Source: an uncultured Phascolarctobacterium sp.
Lineage (GTDB): Bacteria; Bacillota; Negativicutes; Acidaminococcales; Acidaminococcaceae
DNA: 64,000 nucleotides
Direction: 5' to 3'
Assembly: GCA_900544795.1 (NCBI GenBank)
Contig: UQWM01000005.1
Coordinates: forward strand, 46,024-110,023
The translations under genes and the position numbers were made by a program. Each line of letters opens with the position of its first letter. The stretch's first letter is position 1. The notes below the pieces were generated by a model. The model was not told the origin of the DNA and did no database searches. It was given only the letters and a program-made list of their open reading frames with translations. This document shows positions 31,636-40,182 of this stretch, in pieces.

Positions 31636-31870
31636 GCGGCGATGAGAAAGAATAAATGTATAAATTTACATAAAGTGTATAAATTGATAAAATTTTCAAA
31701 AAAATTTCTTTAAACCTTTAAAAATAGCTAGACTGCCGCTTGTGCTTAGAGTTATAATAAAGTTGAGGGGATACATTATACAAAATTCAGTAATGTATTT
31801 TGAAATTTGGGTACAGTAGAACAGTAATAAATTATGCTTAATTAAAAAATATTTAAAAGGAGGCACTATT
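31636..31870 (+). promoter_or_regulatory. gdh control region with repeats
   Basis: A probable promoter has TATAAT at 31753-31758 with TAGACT 18 bases upstream. Before it, two copies of TGTATAAATT (31657 and 31676) are spaced 19 bases, the first within the near-palindrome TGTATAAATTTACA. Downstream of the -10, an inverted repeat ATACATTA / TAATGTAT (31771-31778 and 31791-31798) has perfect 8-base arms. Both patterns look like regulator sites; the protein is unknown. Confidence 0.5.
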
Positions 31871-33106
31871 ATGAATCTGTTTGAAATGGCAAAAATTCCT
31901 CTGAACAAAGCTATCGATGTCATGAAGCTTGACCCGAGCGCGGCAGAGATCATCGCGACCCCTGAACGTACTTTAGAGGTTTCGATCCCTGTGCACATGG
32001 ACGACGGCACGACGAAAGTTTTCACCGGTTACCGCAGCCAGCACAGCACCATTATGGGCCCTGCTAAAGGCGGCGTTCGCTATCATCCCGGTGTGAATAT
32101 GGATGAAGTTAAAACTTTGGCTTTTTGGATGACCTGTAAATGCGCGGTTGCGGGCCTGCCTTACGGCGGCGGCAAAGGCGGCATCATTGTTGATCCTTCC
32201 AAATTGTCTGAAAGAGAATTAGAAAACCTGACCCGTGGATTTATTGACAAGATCGCTCCGATCATCGGCGAAAAAATGGATATCCCGGCTCCGGATATGA
32301 ATACCAATGCTAAGATCATGGGCTGGATGATGGACGAGTTCAGCAAGATTAAAGGCCAATATGAACCAGGTTTCGTTACCGGCAAACCTATCTGTCTGGG
32401 CGGTTCTTTGGGCAGAAACGCAGCTACCGGCCGCGGCGTTATGGTTGCAGCAGGCGAAGCTATCAAAGCTTTGGGCCTGAAACCGAAACAAGCTACCTGC
32501 GCAGTGCAGGGCTTTGGCAATGTTGGCAGCTGGACTGCTAAATTGATCCATGATATGGGCGTTAAAATCGTTGCTTTAAGTGATATCAATGGCGCTATTT
32601 ATAATCCTAAAGGTATGAATCCTTATGATGTTGAAAAACATTTGCAGAAAACAGGCAGCGTAGTTGGCTACAAAGGCTCTAAACCCATTGACAATGAAGA
32701 ATTGCTGTCTATGGATGTTACTGTTTTGGCACCGTGCGCAATGGAATTGCAGCTGACTAAAGCTAATGCGGCTAAAGTTCAGGCTAAGATCATTGTTGAA
32801 GGTGCTAACGGCCCGACTACTCCTGACGCTGACAAGATCCTCGATAAAAAAGGCGTGCTCGTAGTGCCTGATATCCTGGCTAACGGCGGTGGCGTAACCG
32901 TCAGCTACTTTGAATGGGTACAAAATCTGTATCGTTATTTCTGGTCGGAAGAAGAAGTTATCGCTAAACAGGAAAGCCTGATGATAGACGCTTTCAAGAA
33001 AGTTTACGATACTGCTAAAGCTAATAAAGTAAATATGCGTACCGCGGCTTATATCGTTGCTTTGGGTCATTTGACAGAAGCTATGAAATATCGCGGCATG
33101 TACTAA
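31871..33106 (+). CDS. gdhA: glutamate dehydrogenase (Glu/Leu/Phe/Val family)
   Basis: Interconverts glutamate and 2-oxoglutarate plus ammonia. The substrate domain contains MGPAKGGVRYHP, the catalytic lysine region CAVAGLPYGGGKGGI and DIPAPDMNTNAKIMGWMMDE. The nucleotide domain has VQGFGNVGSWTAKL followed by an acidic residue (ALSDINGAIY), which favours NAD. The 411-residue length is the hexameric GudB/archaeal-type group. In glutamate-fermenting relatives this enzyme opens glutamate catabolism; that role here is inference. AAAAGGAGG precedes the start, and the gene ends at a strong terminator. The codon choices look strongly biased, suggesting high expression. Confidence 0.94.
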   Translation: MNLFEMAKIPLNKAIDVMKLDPSAAEIIATPERTLEVSIPVHMDDGTTKVFTGYRSQHSTIMGPAKGGVRYHPGVNMDEVKTLAFWMTCKCAVAGLPYGGGKGGIIVDPSKLSERELENLTRGFIDKIAPIIGEKMDIPAPDMNTNAKIMGWMMDEFSKIKGQYEPGFVTGKPICLGGSLGRNAATGRGVMVAAGEAIKALGLKPKQATCAVQGFGNVGSWTAKLIHDMGVKIVALSDINGAIYNPKGMNPYDVEKHLQKTGSVVGYKGSKPIDNEELLSMDVTVLAPCAMELQLTKANAAKVQAKIIVEGANGPTTPDADKILDKKGVLVVPDILANGGGVTVSYFEWVQNLYRYFWSEEEVIAKQESLMIDAFKKVYDTAKANKVNMRTAAYIVALGHLTEAMKYRGMY

Positions 33107-33128
33107 GCAGCTGCTTTATAATCAAAGC

Positions 33129-33160
33129 AAAAGGACGGCGCTTGCGCCGTCCTTTTTTAT
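33129..33160 (+). terminator. gdhA terminator
   Basis: Stem AAAAGGACGGCG / CGCCGTCCTTTT with a 4-base loop and T-run. Confidence 0.92.
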
Positions 33161-33238
33161 TGCTTATACAAAAAGTGTTTTAGAGAAGTACAAATGTTGC
33201 GAATATTTGCAAAAGCTGTTGCGCTTTGATTTTATCCG

Positions 33239-33309
33239 TTGACTTGTTCAGGCAAGAGTGATAGAATTTTTAATTATAACGTACAAACAAAATACTATTA
33301 TTATTGTAC
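33239..33309 (+). promoter_or_regulatory. aminotransferase promoter with downstream inverted repeat
   Basis: TTGACT (33239-33244), 17 bases and TAGAAT (33262-33267). After the start site lies GTACAA (33281-33286) facing TTGTAC (33304-33309), a spaced inverted repeat that may be an operator. Confidence 0.6.
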
Positions 33310-33335
33310 AGACAATTTATCTGGAGGGGAATACC

Positions 33336-34514
33336 ATGAAATTTGCTAAACGCATGGAACGCATGCAATCATCTGAAATCCGTGAATTATTAAAATTGAC
33401 AGCTCAGCCCGATATCATCTCTTTTGCAGGCGGCTTGCCGGCACCGGAACTGTTTCCGGTCGAAGAGATCGCCAAGGTCTCGCATGACCTGGTAGAAAAA
33501 GAAGGCCAACAGCTTCTGCAATATGCTACTACTGAAGGCCGCCCGACCCTGCGTGCTAAGATCGCTCAAAGAATGAAGGAAAAATATCATACTGCTGTGG
33601 AGGCCGACGAGATATTGATCACGACCGGTTCCCAGCAATGCCTTGATTTTGCGGGCAAATTGTTCCTTGATCCCGGCGACGTAGTGTTGTGCGAAAGCCC
33701 GTCTTATTTGGGCGCACTCAATGCCTTTAATGCCTATGAGCCTACTTTTGTCGAGGTGCCGACTGATAATGTGGGTCTGATCCCGGAAGAGTTGGATAAG
33801 ATACTAAGCACTACCAACAACTGCAAATTTATCTATGTTATCCCCGACTTTCAAAATCCGACCGGTCGTACCTGGAGCATGGAACGTCGCCAAAAGTTTA
33901 TGGAAGTCATCAATAAACATAATTTGCCGGTTTTGGAAGATAATCCTTACGGCGAGTTGCGTTATGAAGGCGAGATCCTGCCGTCCTTAAAATCCATGGA
34001 TACCAAAGGCCTTGTTATGTTCCTCGGCACCTTTTCTAAAATCTTTTGCCCGGGTCTGCGCCTTGGTTGGGTCGCCGGTGCTAAAGACGTAGTCAGCGAG
34101 TTCGTAAAACTCAAACAAAGTGCCGATCTTCATACCTCTAATTTCGATCAGGGTGTCGCCGATGCTTACATGGATAATTACGATCTGGACAAACATGTTG
34201 AAGAGATCAAGGCCCTGTATAAAACACGCCGCGACCTGATACTGAAAACTATGGCTGAGGAATTTCCTGCTGGTACTGAATGGACCCATCCGGAGGGCGG
34301 CCTGTTTCTGTGGCTTACTTTCCCGGAAGGCTGCAGTGCTGACAAAGTATTCCATAAATGTATCGAAATGAAGGTTGCCGGTGTTACTGGTGACGCTTTT
34401 TATCCTAATGGTAAGACCGATCGTAATATGCGGATCAATTTCTCCAATATGCCTGATGAAAAAATCATCGAAGGCGTTAAGAGAATGGCAAAAGCGATCA
34501 GAGAATGTATGTAA
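33336..34514 (+). CDS. PLP-dependent class I aminotransferase (2-aminoadipate/aromatic-type)
   Basis: A fold-type I aminotransferase of 392 residues. The N-terminus (IISFAGGLPAPELFPVEEI) is typical of the LysN/ARO8/KAT-like subgroup. The PLP-binding lysine lies in GTFSKIFCPGLRLGW, and DFQNPTGRTWS and EDNPYGELRYEG are the other cofactor contacts. This subgroup acts on 2-aminoadipate, aromatic or branched-chain amino acids with 2-oxoglutarate, so glutamate is the likely co-product, in keeping with the adjacent glutamate dehydrogenase. The exact donor is unknown. The ATG at 33336 follows GGAGGGG; the frame extends back into the promoter. Confidence 0.88.
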   Translation: MKFAKRMERMQSSEIRELLKLTAQPDIISFAGGLPAPELFPVEEIAKVSHDLVEKEGQQLLQYATTEGRPTLRAKIAQRMKEKYHTAVEADEILITTGSQQCLDFAGKLFLDPGDVVLCESPSYLGALNAFNAYEPTFVEVPTDNVGLIPEELDKILSTTNNCKFIYVIPDFQNPTGRTWSMERRQKFMEVINKHNLPVLEDNPYGELRYEGEILPSLKSMDTKGLVMFLGTFSKIFCPGLRLGWVAGAKDVVSEFVKLKQSADLHTSNFDQGVADAYMDNYDLDKHVEEIKALYKTRRDLILKTMAEEFPAGTEWTHPEGGLFLWLTFPEGCSADKVFHKCIEMKVAGVTGDAFYPNGKTDRNMRINFSNMPDEKIIEGVKRMAKAIRECM

Positions 34515-34524
34515 GCTAAAAGTA

Positions 34525-34560
34525 AAACCCGCAGCGGCATTGCCGCTGCGGGTTTTTTGA
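34525..34560. terminator. bidirectional terminator after the aminotransferase
   Basis: A 16-base-pair stem (AAAACCCGCAGCGGCA / TGCCGCTGCGGGTTTT) with a T-run; it also faces the converging ssu-type operon. Confidence 0.92.
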
Positions 34561-34565
34561 TTATA

Positions 34566-35363
34566 TTATTTACTTTGGTTTTTCCAGGGGACTATTTTAT
34601 GCTCCAGCCATTGTAGACCCAGGTTGAAGACCAGTCCCAAAAGAGAGAGGACAATGACACCGGCCATCAAACGGTCGGTGATCATCAGGTCGCCGTAATG
34701 GAGGATCAAAGCGCCGATGCCTTCCTGGGCGGCGATCATTTCTGCCGCTACCAAAAGCAGCAACGAGGTGCCGGCGGCCAGACGCAGTCCGGCGAAGATC
34801 ACAGGCAGGGCACTGGGCAGGACGACGCTTTTCATCGTCAGCCACCAGCTGGCGTTGAAGCTGACCGCTACTTTTATCAGCAGCGTATCGACATTTTTGA
34901 CGCCAGAATAGGTATTCATGGCGACTGGGAAAAAGACGCCTAAAGCGATGATCGTAACCTTAGAAAGTTCACCGATGCCAAGCCAGAGAATGAATAGCGG
35001 CAGCAGTGCGATTTTAGGGATCGGGTAGAGTGCGTTGACGATGGGCGTACCGATACGGTCCATCAGGGCAGAGGTGCCTGTAACCAGGCCCACGACCAGG
35101 CCAACGATGCTGCCCAGGGCAAAGCCCAGCAGGATGCGATATAGACTGGCAGTCAGGCTGCGGCTGATCTCGCCACCAGCGATAAGTTTGCCCAACGCTG
35201 CTAAAATAGCGCTGGGAGCGGGCAGAAACAATGATGAGACGACGCCGGTACTGCAAATTATTTCCCAAACTGCCAGCAAAAAGATGATAGCGGCAAATGA
35301 GATCCAGGCTGGGTAAGTTTTCTGCCAGTGGGTCATACGGTTGTGGATCTTATATTCAGCCAT
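34566..35363 (-). CDS. ABC transporter permease, SsuC/TauC/ThiX type
   Basis: Inner-membrane permease with about six membrane segments. The EAA loop around VAVSFNASWWLTMKSVVLPS and the segment YPIPKIALLPLFILWLGIGE are hallmarks of the nitrate/sulfonate/taurine importer family. It is the last gene of a three-gene importer and overlaps the ATPase gene by 8 bases. GGAGG precedes the start by 9 bases. The substrate is set by the binding protein and is not certain: aliphatic sulfonate, taurine or a thiamine-like pyrimidine are the usual choices. Confidence 0.88.
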   Translation of the reverse strand: MAEYKIHNRMTHWQKTYPAWISFAAIIFLLAVWEIICSTGVVSSLFLPAPSAILAALGKLIAGGEISRSLTASLYRILLGFALGSIVGLVVGLVTGTSALMDRIGTPIVNALYPIPKIALLPLFILWLGIGELSKVTIIALGVFFPVAMNTYSGVKNVDTLLIKVAVSFNASWWLTMKSVVLPSALPVIFAGLRLAAGTSLLLLVAAEMIAAQEGIGALILHYGDLMITDRLMAGVIVLSLLGLVFNLGLQWLEHKIVPWKNQSK

Positions 35364-36144
35364 TGCCTTCCACCTCCATCAAAGCCGCACGGGCATCGCT
35401 GCTGATATGTTCCCAGATGATGCGAATAAATTCGGCGATCCGGGCCGTGTGTTCCGGTTTTTCCCTGTCAGCACGGGGAATGTCGATCGTCAGTATTTTG
35501 CTGACCTTGCCAGGTCGACGTGATAGTAATACTACGCGGTCGGCCAGCATGACTGCTTCCTGAATGTTATGGGTAACGTAAAGGGTGCTAAGTCTGGTCT
35601 TTTCCCATAGGGTGACAAGTTCTTCCTGCATAATGGTGCGGGTTTGGGCGTCGAGGGCCGAAAAGGGCTCATCCATCAAAAGCAGGTCGGGGTTGATGAC
35701 CAAAGCCCGGGCGATACCAACTCTTTGGCGCATGCCGCCTGACAGCTGATGGGGAAAGGATTTTTCAAAGCCGCTGAGCCCGACCAGACCGATGTAATGC
35801 TGGATTCGTTCTTTTTGTTCGGCTTTTGGGACGCCGGTAGCTTCAAGTCCAAAGGCGATGTTGTCGTAAACATTGCGCCAGGGAAACAGGCCTGTTTCCT
35901 GAAAGACGATGCCCATAGCCGGGGTGTGTCCTTCGGCCAGGTCGGTAAAATAAATACTGCCGTCTGTTGGTGACAGCAGCCCTGCCGTAAGATTGAGCAA
36001 AGTTGATTTACCGCATCCGGAAGGCCCTACTAAAGCTACAAATTCCTCGCTGTGGACAGCCAGGCTGACGTGTTCGAGCACCGACAGCTGCTTGCCCTGA
36101 GGATCGATGAAATTTTTGCTGACATTGTCGATAACCAATTTCAT
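35356..36144 (-). CDS. ABC transporter ATPase, SsuB/TauB type
   Basis: Cytoplasmic ATPase of the importer. Walker A GPSGCGKSTLLNL, Q-loop VFQETGLFPWRNVYDNI, signature LSGGMRQRVGIARAL, Walker B LLMDEPFSALD and H-loop LYVTHNIQEAVMLADRV are intact. The FPWRN variant of the Q-loop segment is typical for sulfonate/nitrate/taurine ATPases. 262 residues, normal length. GGAGG lies upstream of the ATG. It sits between the binding protein and the permease. Confidence 0.92.
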   Translation of the reverse strand: MKLVIDNVSKNFIDPQGKQLSVLEHVSLAVHSEEFVALVGPSGCGKSTLLNLTAGLLSPTDGSIYFTDLAEGHTPAMGIVFQETGLFPWRNVYDNIAFGLEATGVPKAEQKERIQHYIGLVGLSGFEKSFPHQLSGGMRQRVGIARALVINPDLLLMDEPFSALDAQTRTIMQEELVTLWEKTRLSTLYVTHNIQEAVMLADRVVLLSRRPGKVSKILTIDIPRADREKPEHTARIAEFIRIIWEHISSDARAALMEVEGNG

Positions 36145-36193
36145 TTTAACTACTGCCTCCGGTTTTATAATTAGGATAAATTACAGTGTACGT

Positions 36194-37213
36194 TTAATTT
36201 TTAGAAGCTTTTTCCAGCAGTGTGGTATTGGTGACTGTTTCCGGGTCCAGTTTGCCTTCGATCATGCCATGGGCGGTGTACCAGTCGATTTGGGTCTTGA
36301 TATCGCTGGCTAAAAGCTTGCCGTCGCGGTCGATGTAGGGCAGGCCCACTTTGATATCGCTTGCGGGTGCTTTAACATATTTGGCGATGATGCCAACCAC
36401 TTCGTCCAGTTTTTTTGGGTCATTTTTTTCGATAGCCGCATCGTAGTAATAATTGCAGGCTTTTTTATAGGCTTTTAAAAAGCGTACAGCAGTGTCTTCT
36501 TTTTTCATAAACTCAGGTGAGAAGAAGAGCGCTGAGGTTTGATAAGGGATAACGTCGCCGACCTGGGTGACCAGCTTGCCATAACCGGCAGCCTGCACTT
36601 TGGTGATGTTAGGCTCGTTCAGGATGGCGCCGTCGATCTGCTTGCTTTCAAGGGCTGCCATAACAGCGCTCAATTTGCCCAGCGGCACGATTTCGACGTC
36701 TTCCAGAGTCAGGTCTTTTGTTTCCAACATCCGGCCAAGCATATAATGGAAGGTAGAGCCCTTTTGCGTGATGCCGATGCGCTTGCCTTTGATGTCTTCG
36801 AGGGTGGTGATACCGTTATTGTAATTGTCGGTGCTCACCAGCAGGGCTGAGGAGGAAAATCCTTTTTGTTCACGGCCTTTATCGGCAACGATAGCCAGCT
36901 TTTGACCGCTGGCAGCCATGTTGAAGAGGCTGGCGGTGATGCCTGTGGCGCCAACGTCTACTTTAGAGGACGCGGTAGCTACGGCGATCGGGTGGGCGGC
37001 GTCGAACCACTGCGGGTCTATGGCCAGGTTCTCTTCGGCAAAATAGCCTTTTTCCAGGGCAATAAACAAGGGTGCGGAACTGGTGAGGCGCAGCATGCCT
37101 AAAGATATAGGAGTTGCTGCTTTTTGCGGAGCTGCTTTTTTAGCGTCGTCACCGCAGCCTGCCATTAACAGCAGCAGACAAACTGTTGTAAACATAATTA
37201 AGAGTTTTTTCAT
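36194..37213 (-). CDS. ABC transporter substrate-binding lipoprotein (SsuA/NMT1 family)
   Basis: A lipoprotein with signal peptide and lipobox (LLLMAGCG), followed by an SsuA/THI5-like binding fold. LGMLRLTSSAPLFIALEKGYF is the N-terminal substrate strand, and GITQKGSTFHYMLGRMLE is the phosphate/sulfonate-loop region of the family. It captures an unknown anion outside the inner membrane for the permease and ATPase downstream. I see no riboswitch (SAM or TPP) in the 200 bases upstream, so sequence alone does not separate sulfonate from thiamine-precursor uptake. Confidence 0.87.
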   Translation of the reverse strand: MKKLLIMFTTVCLLLLMAGCGDDAKKAAPQKAATPISLGMLRLTSSAPLFIALEKGYFAEENLAIDPQWFDAAHPIAVATASSKVDVGATGITASLFNMAASGQKLAIVADKGREQKGFSSSALLVSTDNYNNGITTLEDIKGKRIGITQKGSTFHYMLGRMLETKDLTLEDVEIVPLGKLSAVMAALESKQIDGAILNEPNITKVQAAGYGKLVTQVGDVIPYQTSALFFSPEFMKKEDTAVRFLKAYKKACNYYYDAAIEKNDPKKLDEVVGIIAKYVKAPASDIKVGLPYIDRDGKLLASDIKTQIDWYTAHGMIEGKLDPETVTNTTLLEKASKN

Positions 37214-37447
37214 TTCTTTCCCTTCCTTTATAGTATGTTAAGTACAAAAAATGTAATGCCGACAAAATAATGTCTTTCATAATTTTACAATATCTTCAAA
37301 CTTTTTGCAGTATATTTTGCAGAAAAAATCACTAAACTTTAAATAAATATTTAAATATTGGCTGATAAAATAGAAAAAACTTTCGATAAAGCAACAGAGT
37401 TGATATAATGTATACTGATTAAAGTATTTTTGAGAACGGAGGCCCGT

Positions 37448-38791
37448 ATGGGAAATATTATAAATTTACAAAAATTGACGGGAGCTGTTTTACTGGCGGC
37501 AGGTGTGCTGACAGGATTAAACACAGCGTCGGCGCAGCAGCCGGAGCAGGAACCGTTGGCTGCGTTGCAGCTGGACGTGGATGGCAACGACGAAGCGGAA
37601 ACAGTGGAGCTGTATGGCGGCCAGCTGACCCGTGGCAGTGGCTATAGGCATGATTTTCTGCTGCTGCTAAAAAACAGCAGCGGCGATTTGCTGACGGCTT
37701 ATGTGCCCAGCGTTAAGGGCGGTTATGCCTGTACTATGGAAAAAGCCAACCTGGCCGGCAAAGGAGAGCAGGTGTTGCTGGCTGTTGGACAAGGCAGCGA
37801 TGAGGGCAGCACAGAATACCGTGTTATTGACTTTGCTGACGTTAAAGCAGTCCGGGAGATTTTTTCTGGCAGTGATAATCTGGGCGTTGCCGCTGTGGCT
37901 GAATATTTACCTGATTTTCGCACGAAGCTGATTTTTGCCGATGGCACCAGCAGTGAAGAATATTTGCCCGGCGAGAAAGTATTTTACGAAAAGCGTGGTC
38001 TTTATGATGAGGACGGTAACTTGCTTAAAGGTTATCGCAGACCGTCGGTCAGCAAGATAAGTTCGCTTATGCCTGCGGATCTGGACCGGGACGGCAGGAT
38101 GGAATTGTTGTCACTGCAAAGCGTTAAAGGGCTTGGCAGCGACGACTTGCTTGGTAAACTGGCCGGTGTCTGGACGTATGATAAAGCTGCCGGCTGGCAA
38201 TTAAAACATAAAACCTTTTACAGCGGCGGTAAAAATAAAGACGATAAATTTCACCGCAGTTACAATGAAAAAGGGTGGCGGATAGTATCGAGGCAGGCGG
38301 TACATGACAGCAGTAGCGTAACTTATCCTGTTTTTATTGCTGCCGGTGAACCCGAACTGCAGAATAAGGTCAATAAGGATTTTACTGTTTTGGCTGCTCC
38401 CTATTTGCAGAAGCTGGGTGATGGTGGTAGTGAACTTGATTATACGCTGACTTTTGTCGGTGATAAATTTATCAGTTTGGTTTTTTTTGGAGTGATGGAC
38501 GAAGCTGAGCAGGAAATTTTTGCGAAGATCCCAGTGAACTTGGATGCTAAAACAGGGGCTATACTGGAGCTGAGTGATCTTTTAAATCTGAAGGATCCCG
38601 ATCTGATGCCGGTCTTGCAGCTGCTGACCAAGAAAGATAAGGTGGATTTCAGTAAAGGCATACCTAAAAGCTGGTATTATAACGGCACTAATTTTGTGTT
38701 CTGCCAACGTAACGAAGATGGAGAATGGTTGGAAGCTGTTGTTGCTGCTTCAGACCTGAAGAAATTTTTGCTGCGGCCGGAGTTATTGTAA
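37448..38791 (+). CDS. secreted protein with Ca-binding-like repeats and a DUF3298-like tail
   Basis: A signal peptide (IINLQKLTGAVLLAAGVLTG, cleavage near ASA) leads a 447-residue exported protein. Two Asp-rich loops, LDVDGNDEAETV and DLDRDGRMELLSL, look like EF-hand-like loops of FG-GAP/VCBS repeats. The C-terminal third (NKDFTVLAAPYLQKLGD, FFGVMDEAEQEIFAKIPV, ILELSDLLNLKDPDLM) resembles the DUF3298/PdaC-type domain. I do not recognise the whole architecture. ATG 37448 follows GGAGG. It lies upstream of the RND adaptor on the same strand, but a separate promoter precedes that pair. Confidence 0.65.
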   Translation: MGNIINLQKLTGAVLLAAGVLTGLNTASAQQPEQEPLAALQLDVDGNDEAETVELYGGQLTRGSGYRHDFLLLLKNSSGDLLTAYVPSVKGGYACTMEKANLAGKGEQVLLAVGQGSDEGSTEYRVIDFADVKAVREIFSGSDNLGVAAVAEYLPDFRTKLIFADGTSSEEYLPGEKVFYEKRGLYDEDGNLLKGYRRPSVSKISSLMPADLDRDGRMELLSLQSVKGLGSDDLLGKLAGVWTYDKAAGWQLKHKTFYSGGKNKDDKFHRSYNEKGWRIVSRQAVHDSSSVTYPVFIAAGEPELQNKVNKDFTVLAAPYLQKLGDGGSELDYTLTFVGDKFISLVFFGVMDEAEQEIFAKIPVNLDAKTGAILELSDLLNLKDPDLMPVLQLLTKKDKVDFSKGIPKSWYYNGTNFVFCQRNEDGEWLEAVVAASDLKKFLLRPELL

Positions 38792-38796
38792 AAAAA

Positions 38797-38812
38797 CTGA
38801 CTGGCCAGTCAG
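38797..38812. promoter_or_regulatory. 16-base perfect palindrome upstream of the RND operon
   Basis: CTGACTGGCCAGTCAG is a perfect palindrome, the size of a TetR-family operator, about 70 bases before the RND promoter. On the minus strand it is followed by seven Ts, so a minus-strand terminator is an alternative reading. Confidence 0.45.
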
Positions 38813-38881
38813 CAGACGGTGAAAAATAGCGAAAATATGCGTAAAATGAAGAAACATCATCGTAATCATTAAAAATAACGG

Positions 38882-38970
38882 TTGCGTTTCTGATTTTGAT
38901 AAACTATAATAAAATTATTCTTGAAAATTTCGGACTCGTGCGCCCTTTTAAAGGGCGCTGCCGTTTTTTG
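38882..38970 (+). promoter_or_regulatory. RND operon promoter and leader hairpin
   Basis: TTGCGT (38882-38887), 17 bases and TATAAT (38905-38910). In the leader a hairpin GCGCCC / GGGCGC (38940-38958) is followed by six Ts at 38964-38969. It looks like an attenuator just ahead of the adaptor gene. Confidence 0.6.
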
Positions 38971-38992
38971 AATACGTGAGGAGGATATATTT

Positions 38993-40168
38993 ATGCTGAG
39001 TTTTTTTGATAAAGGCCGTAGGAAGAAGGCCTTGGCTGTGGCGCTGGCGGCTGTTACGGTAATGGCTTTGGCTGGCTGTGGCAAAGAGCAACAGGCACCG
39101 CAGGCGACATTGGTTAAAACGATGGAGGTTATCAGACGTGATACACCAATCGTTTATGACTATACAGGTTTTATACAGGCGCAGAAAGAGGTCAATCTGA
39201 TGGCGCAGGTCAATGGGCAGATAACGGGTAAGTTTTTTAACGGCGGCGATAAAATCACTGCCGGGCAAACCTTGTTCACGATCGACCAACGGACCTATCA
39301 GGCCAACGTGCTGAACGCACAGGCAGGACTGGCCAGCGCGCAGGCAACGGCTATCCGTACTAGCCGTGACCTGGAACGCTATCAGAAGTTATATGAACAA
39401 AACGCAGTTTCCAAGCAGGAGCTGGACAACAGAGTAGCTGAAGCAGAACAGGCAGCGGCAGCTGTTGAAGCACAGCGCGCTTTGCTTGATAATGCTAATA
39501 TCAATCTGGGTGAGACCAACGTAGTCGCTCCTTTTGATGGCCGTATCGATACTAACGATTTGTCTGTAGGTAACTATGTAACTGCAGGACAAACGGTTTT
39601 GGCAACGCTGTCCAATACTGATCCCGTTCTTTTAGAGTTCAGCCTGGCTGAAAACGAATACCTGAAGCTTTTAAGCTCGCATACCGATGCCGGTGAAGCT
39701 CCGCTGGAGAATTTGACCATCGTGCTGAGCGACGGTACTACTTATGGTGAAAAAGGCCGCGTTGACCAGGTCAACCGCAGCATAACCCAGGGAACAGGTA
39801 CTTTGACTTTAAAAGCAGAGTTCCCCAATCCTAACAAGATCCTGCTGCCGGGCATGTTCGCCCATTTGCAGGCCAACAGCGGCACTGTGCATGATGCTAA
39901 GCTGATCCCGCAGCGTGCTGTTACCGAATTGATGTATAAAAAATTCGTTTATATCCTTGGTGCTGATAATAAAGTAAGTATGCGAGAAGTTGTCTTAGGG
40001 CCCCGCATTGGCCGTTTGTGGCTGGTCGAAAGCGGACTGGAAGGCAATGAAACAGTTATTGTCGAAGGTATCAATAAAATCAAACAGGGTTCTGAGGTTA
40101 AACCTGAACCTATGACTGAAGCAGAACTTAATACTGCTGTAACAAGCGACGAATCTAAGAACAACTGA
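38993..40168 (+). CDS. RND efflux periplasmic adaptor lipoprotein (AcrA/MexA family)
   Basis: Membrane fusion protein that links an RND pump to an outer-membrane channel. The signal peptide ends in a lipobox (MALAGCGKE). The lipoyl-like halves (IQAQKEVNLMAQVNGQITGK and TNVVAPFDGRIDTNDLSVGN) flank a coiled hairpin of about residues 95-165 rich in Ala, Gln and Glu. The C-terminal beta-barrel and membrane-proximal domains follow. 391 residues, normal size. GAGGAGG precedes the ATG. The pump gene follows after 14 bases. No TolC-like channel gene is present in the window, so the channel must be elsewhere. Confidence 0.94.
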   Translation: MLSFFDKGRRKKALAVALAAVTVMALAGCGKEQQAPQATLVKTMEVIRRDTPIVYDYTGFIQAQKEVNLMAQVNGQITGKFFNGGDKITAGQTLFTIDQRTYQANVLNAQAGLASAQATAIRTSRDLERYQKLYEQNAVSKQELDNRVAEAEQAAAAVEAQRALLDNANINLGETNVVAPFDGRIDTNDLSVGNYVTAGQTVLATLSNTDPVLLEFSLAENEYLKLLSSHTDAGEAPLENLTIVLSDGTTYGEKGRVDQVNRSITQGTGTLTLKAEFPNPNKILLPGMFAHLQANSGTVHDAKLIPQRAVTELMYKKFVYILGADNKVSMREVVLGPRIGRLWLVESGLEGNETVIVEGINKIKQGSEVKPEPMTEAELNTAVTSDESKNN

Positions 40169-40182
40169 GGAGGTAAATAGTT

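Noticed and set aside
37214..37430. SAM or TPP riboswitch in front of the ABC importer
   Set aside because: The region is AT-rich and contains no recognisable conserved core of either element.
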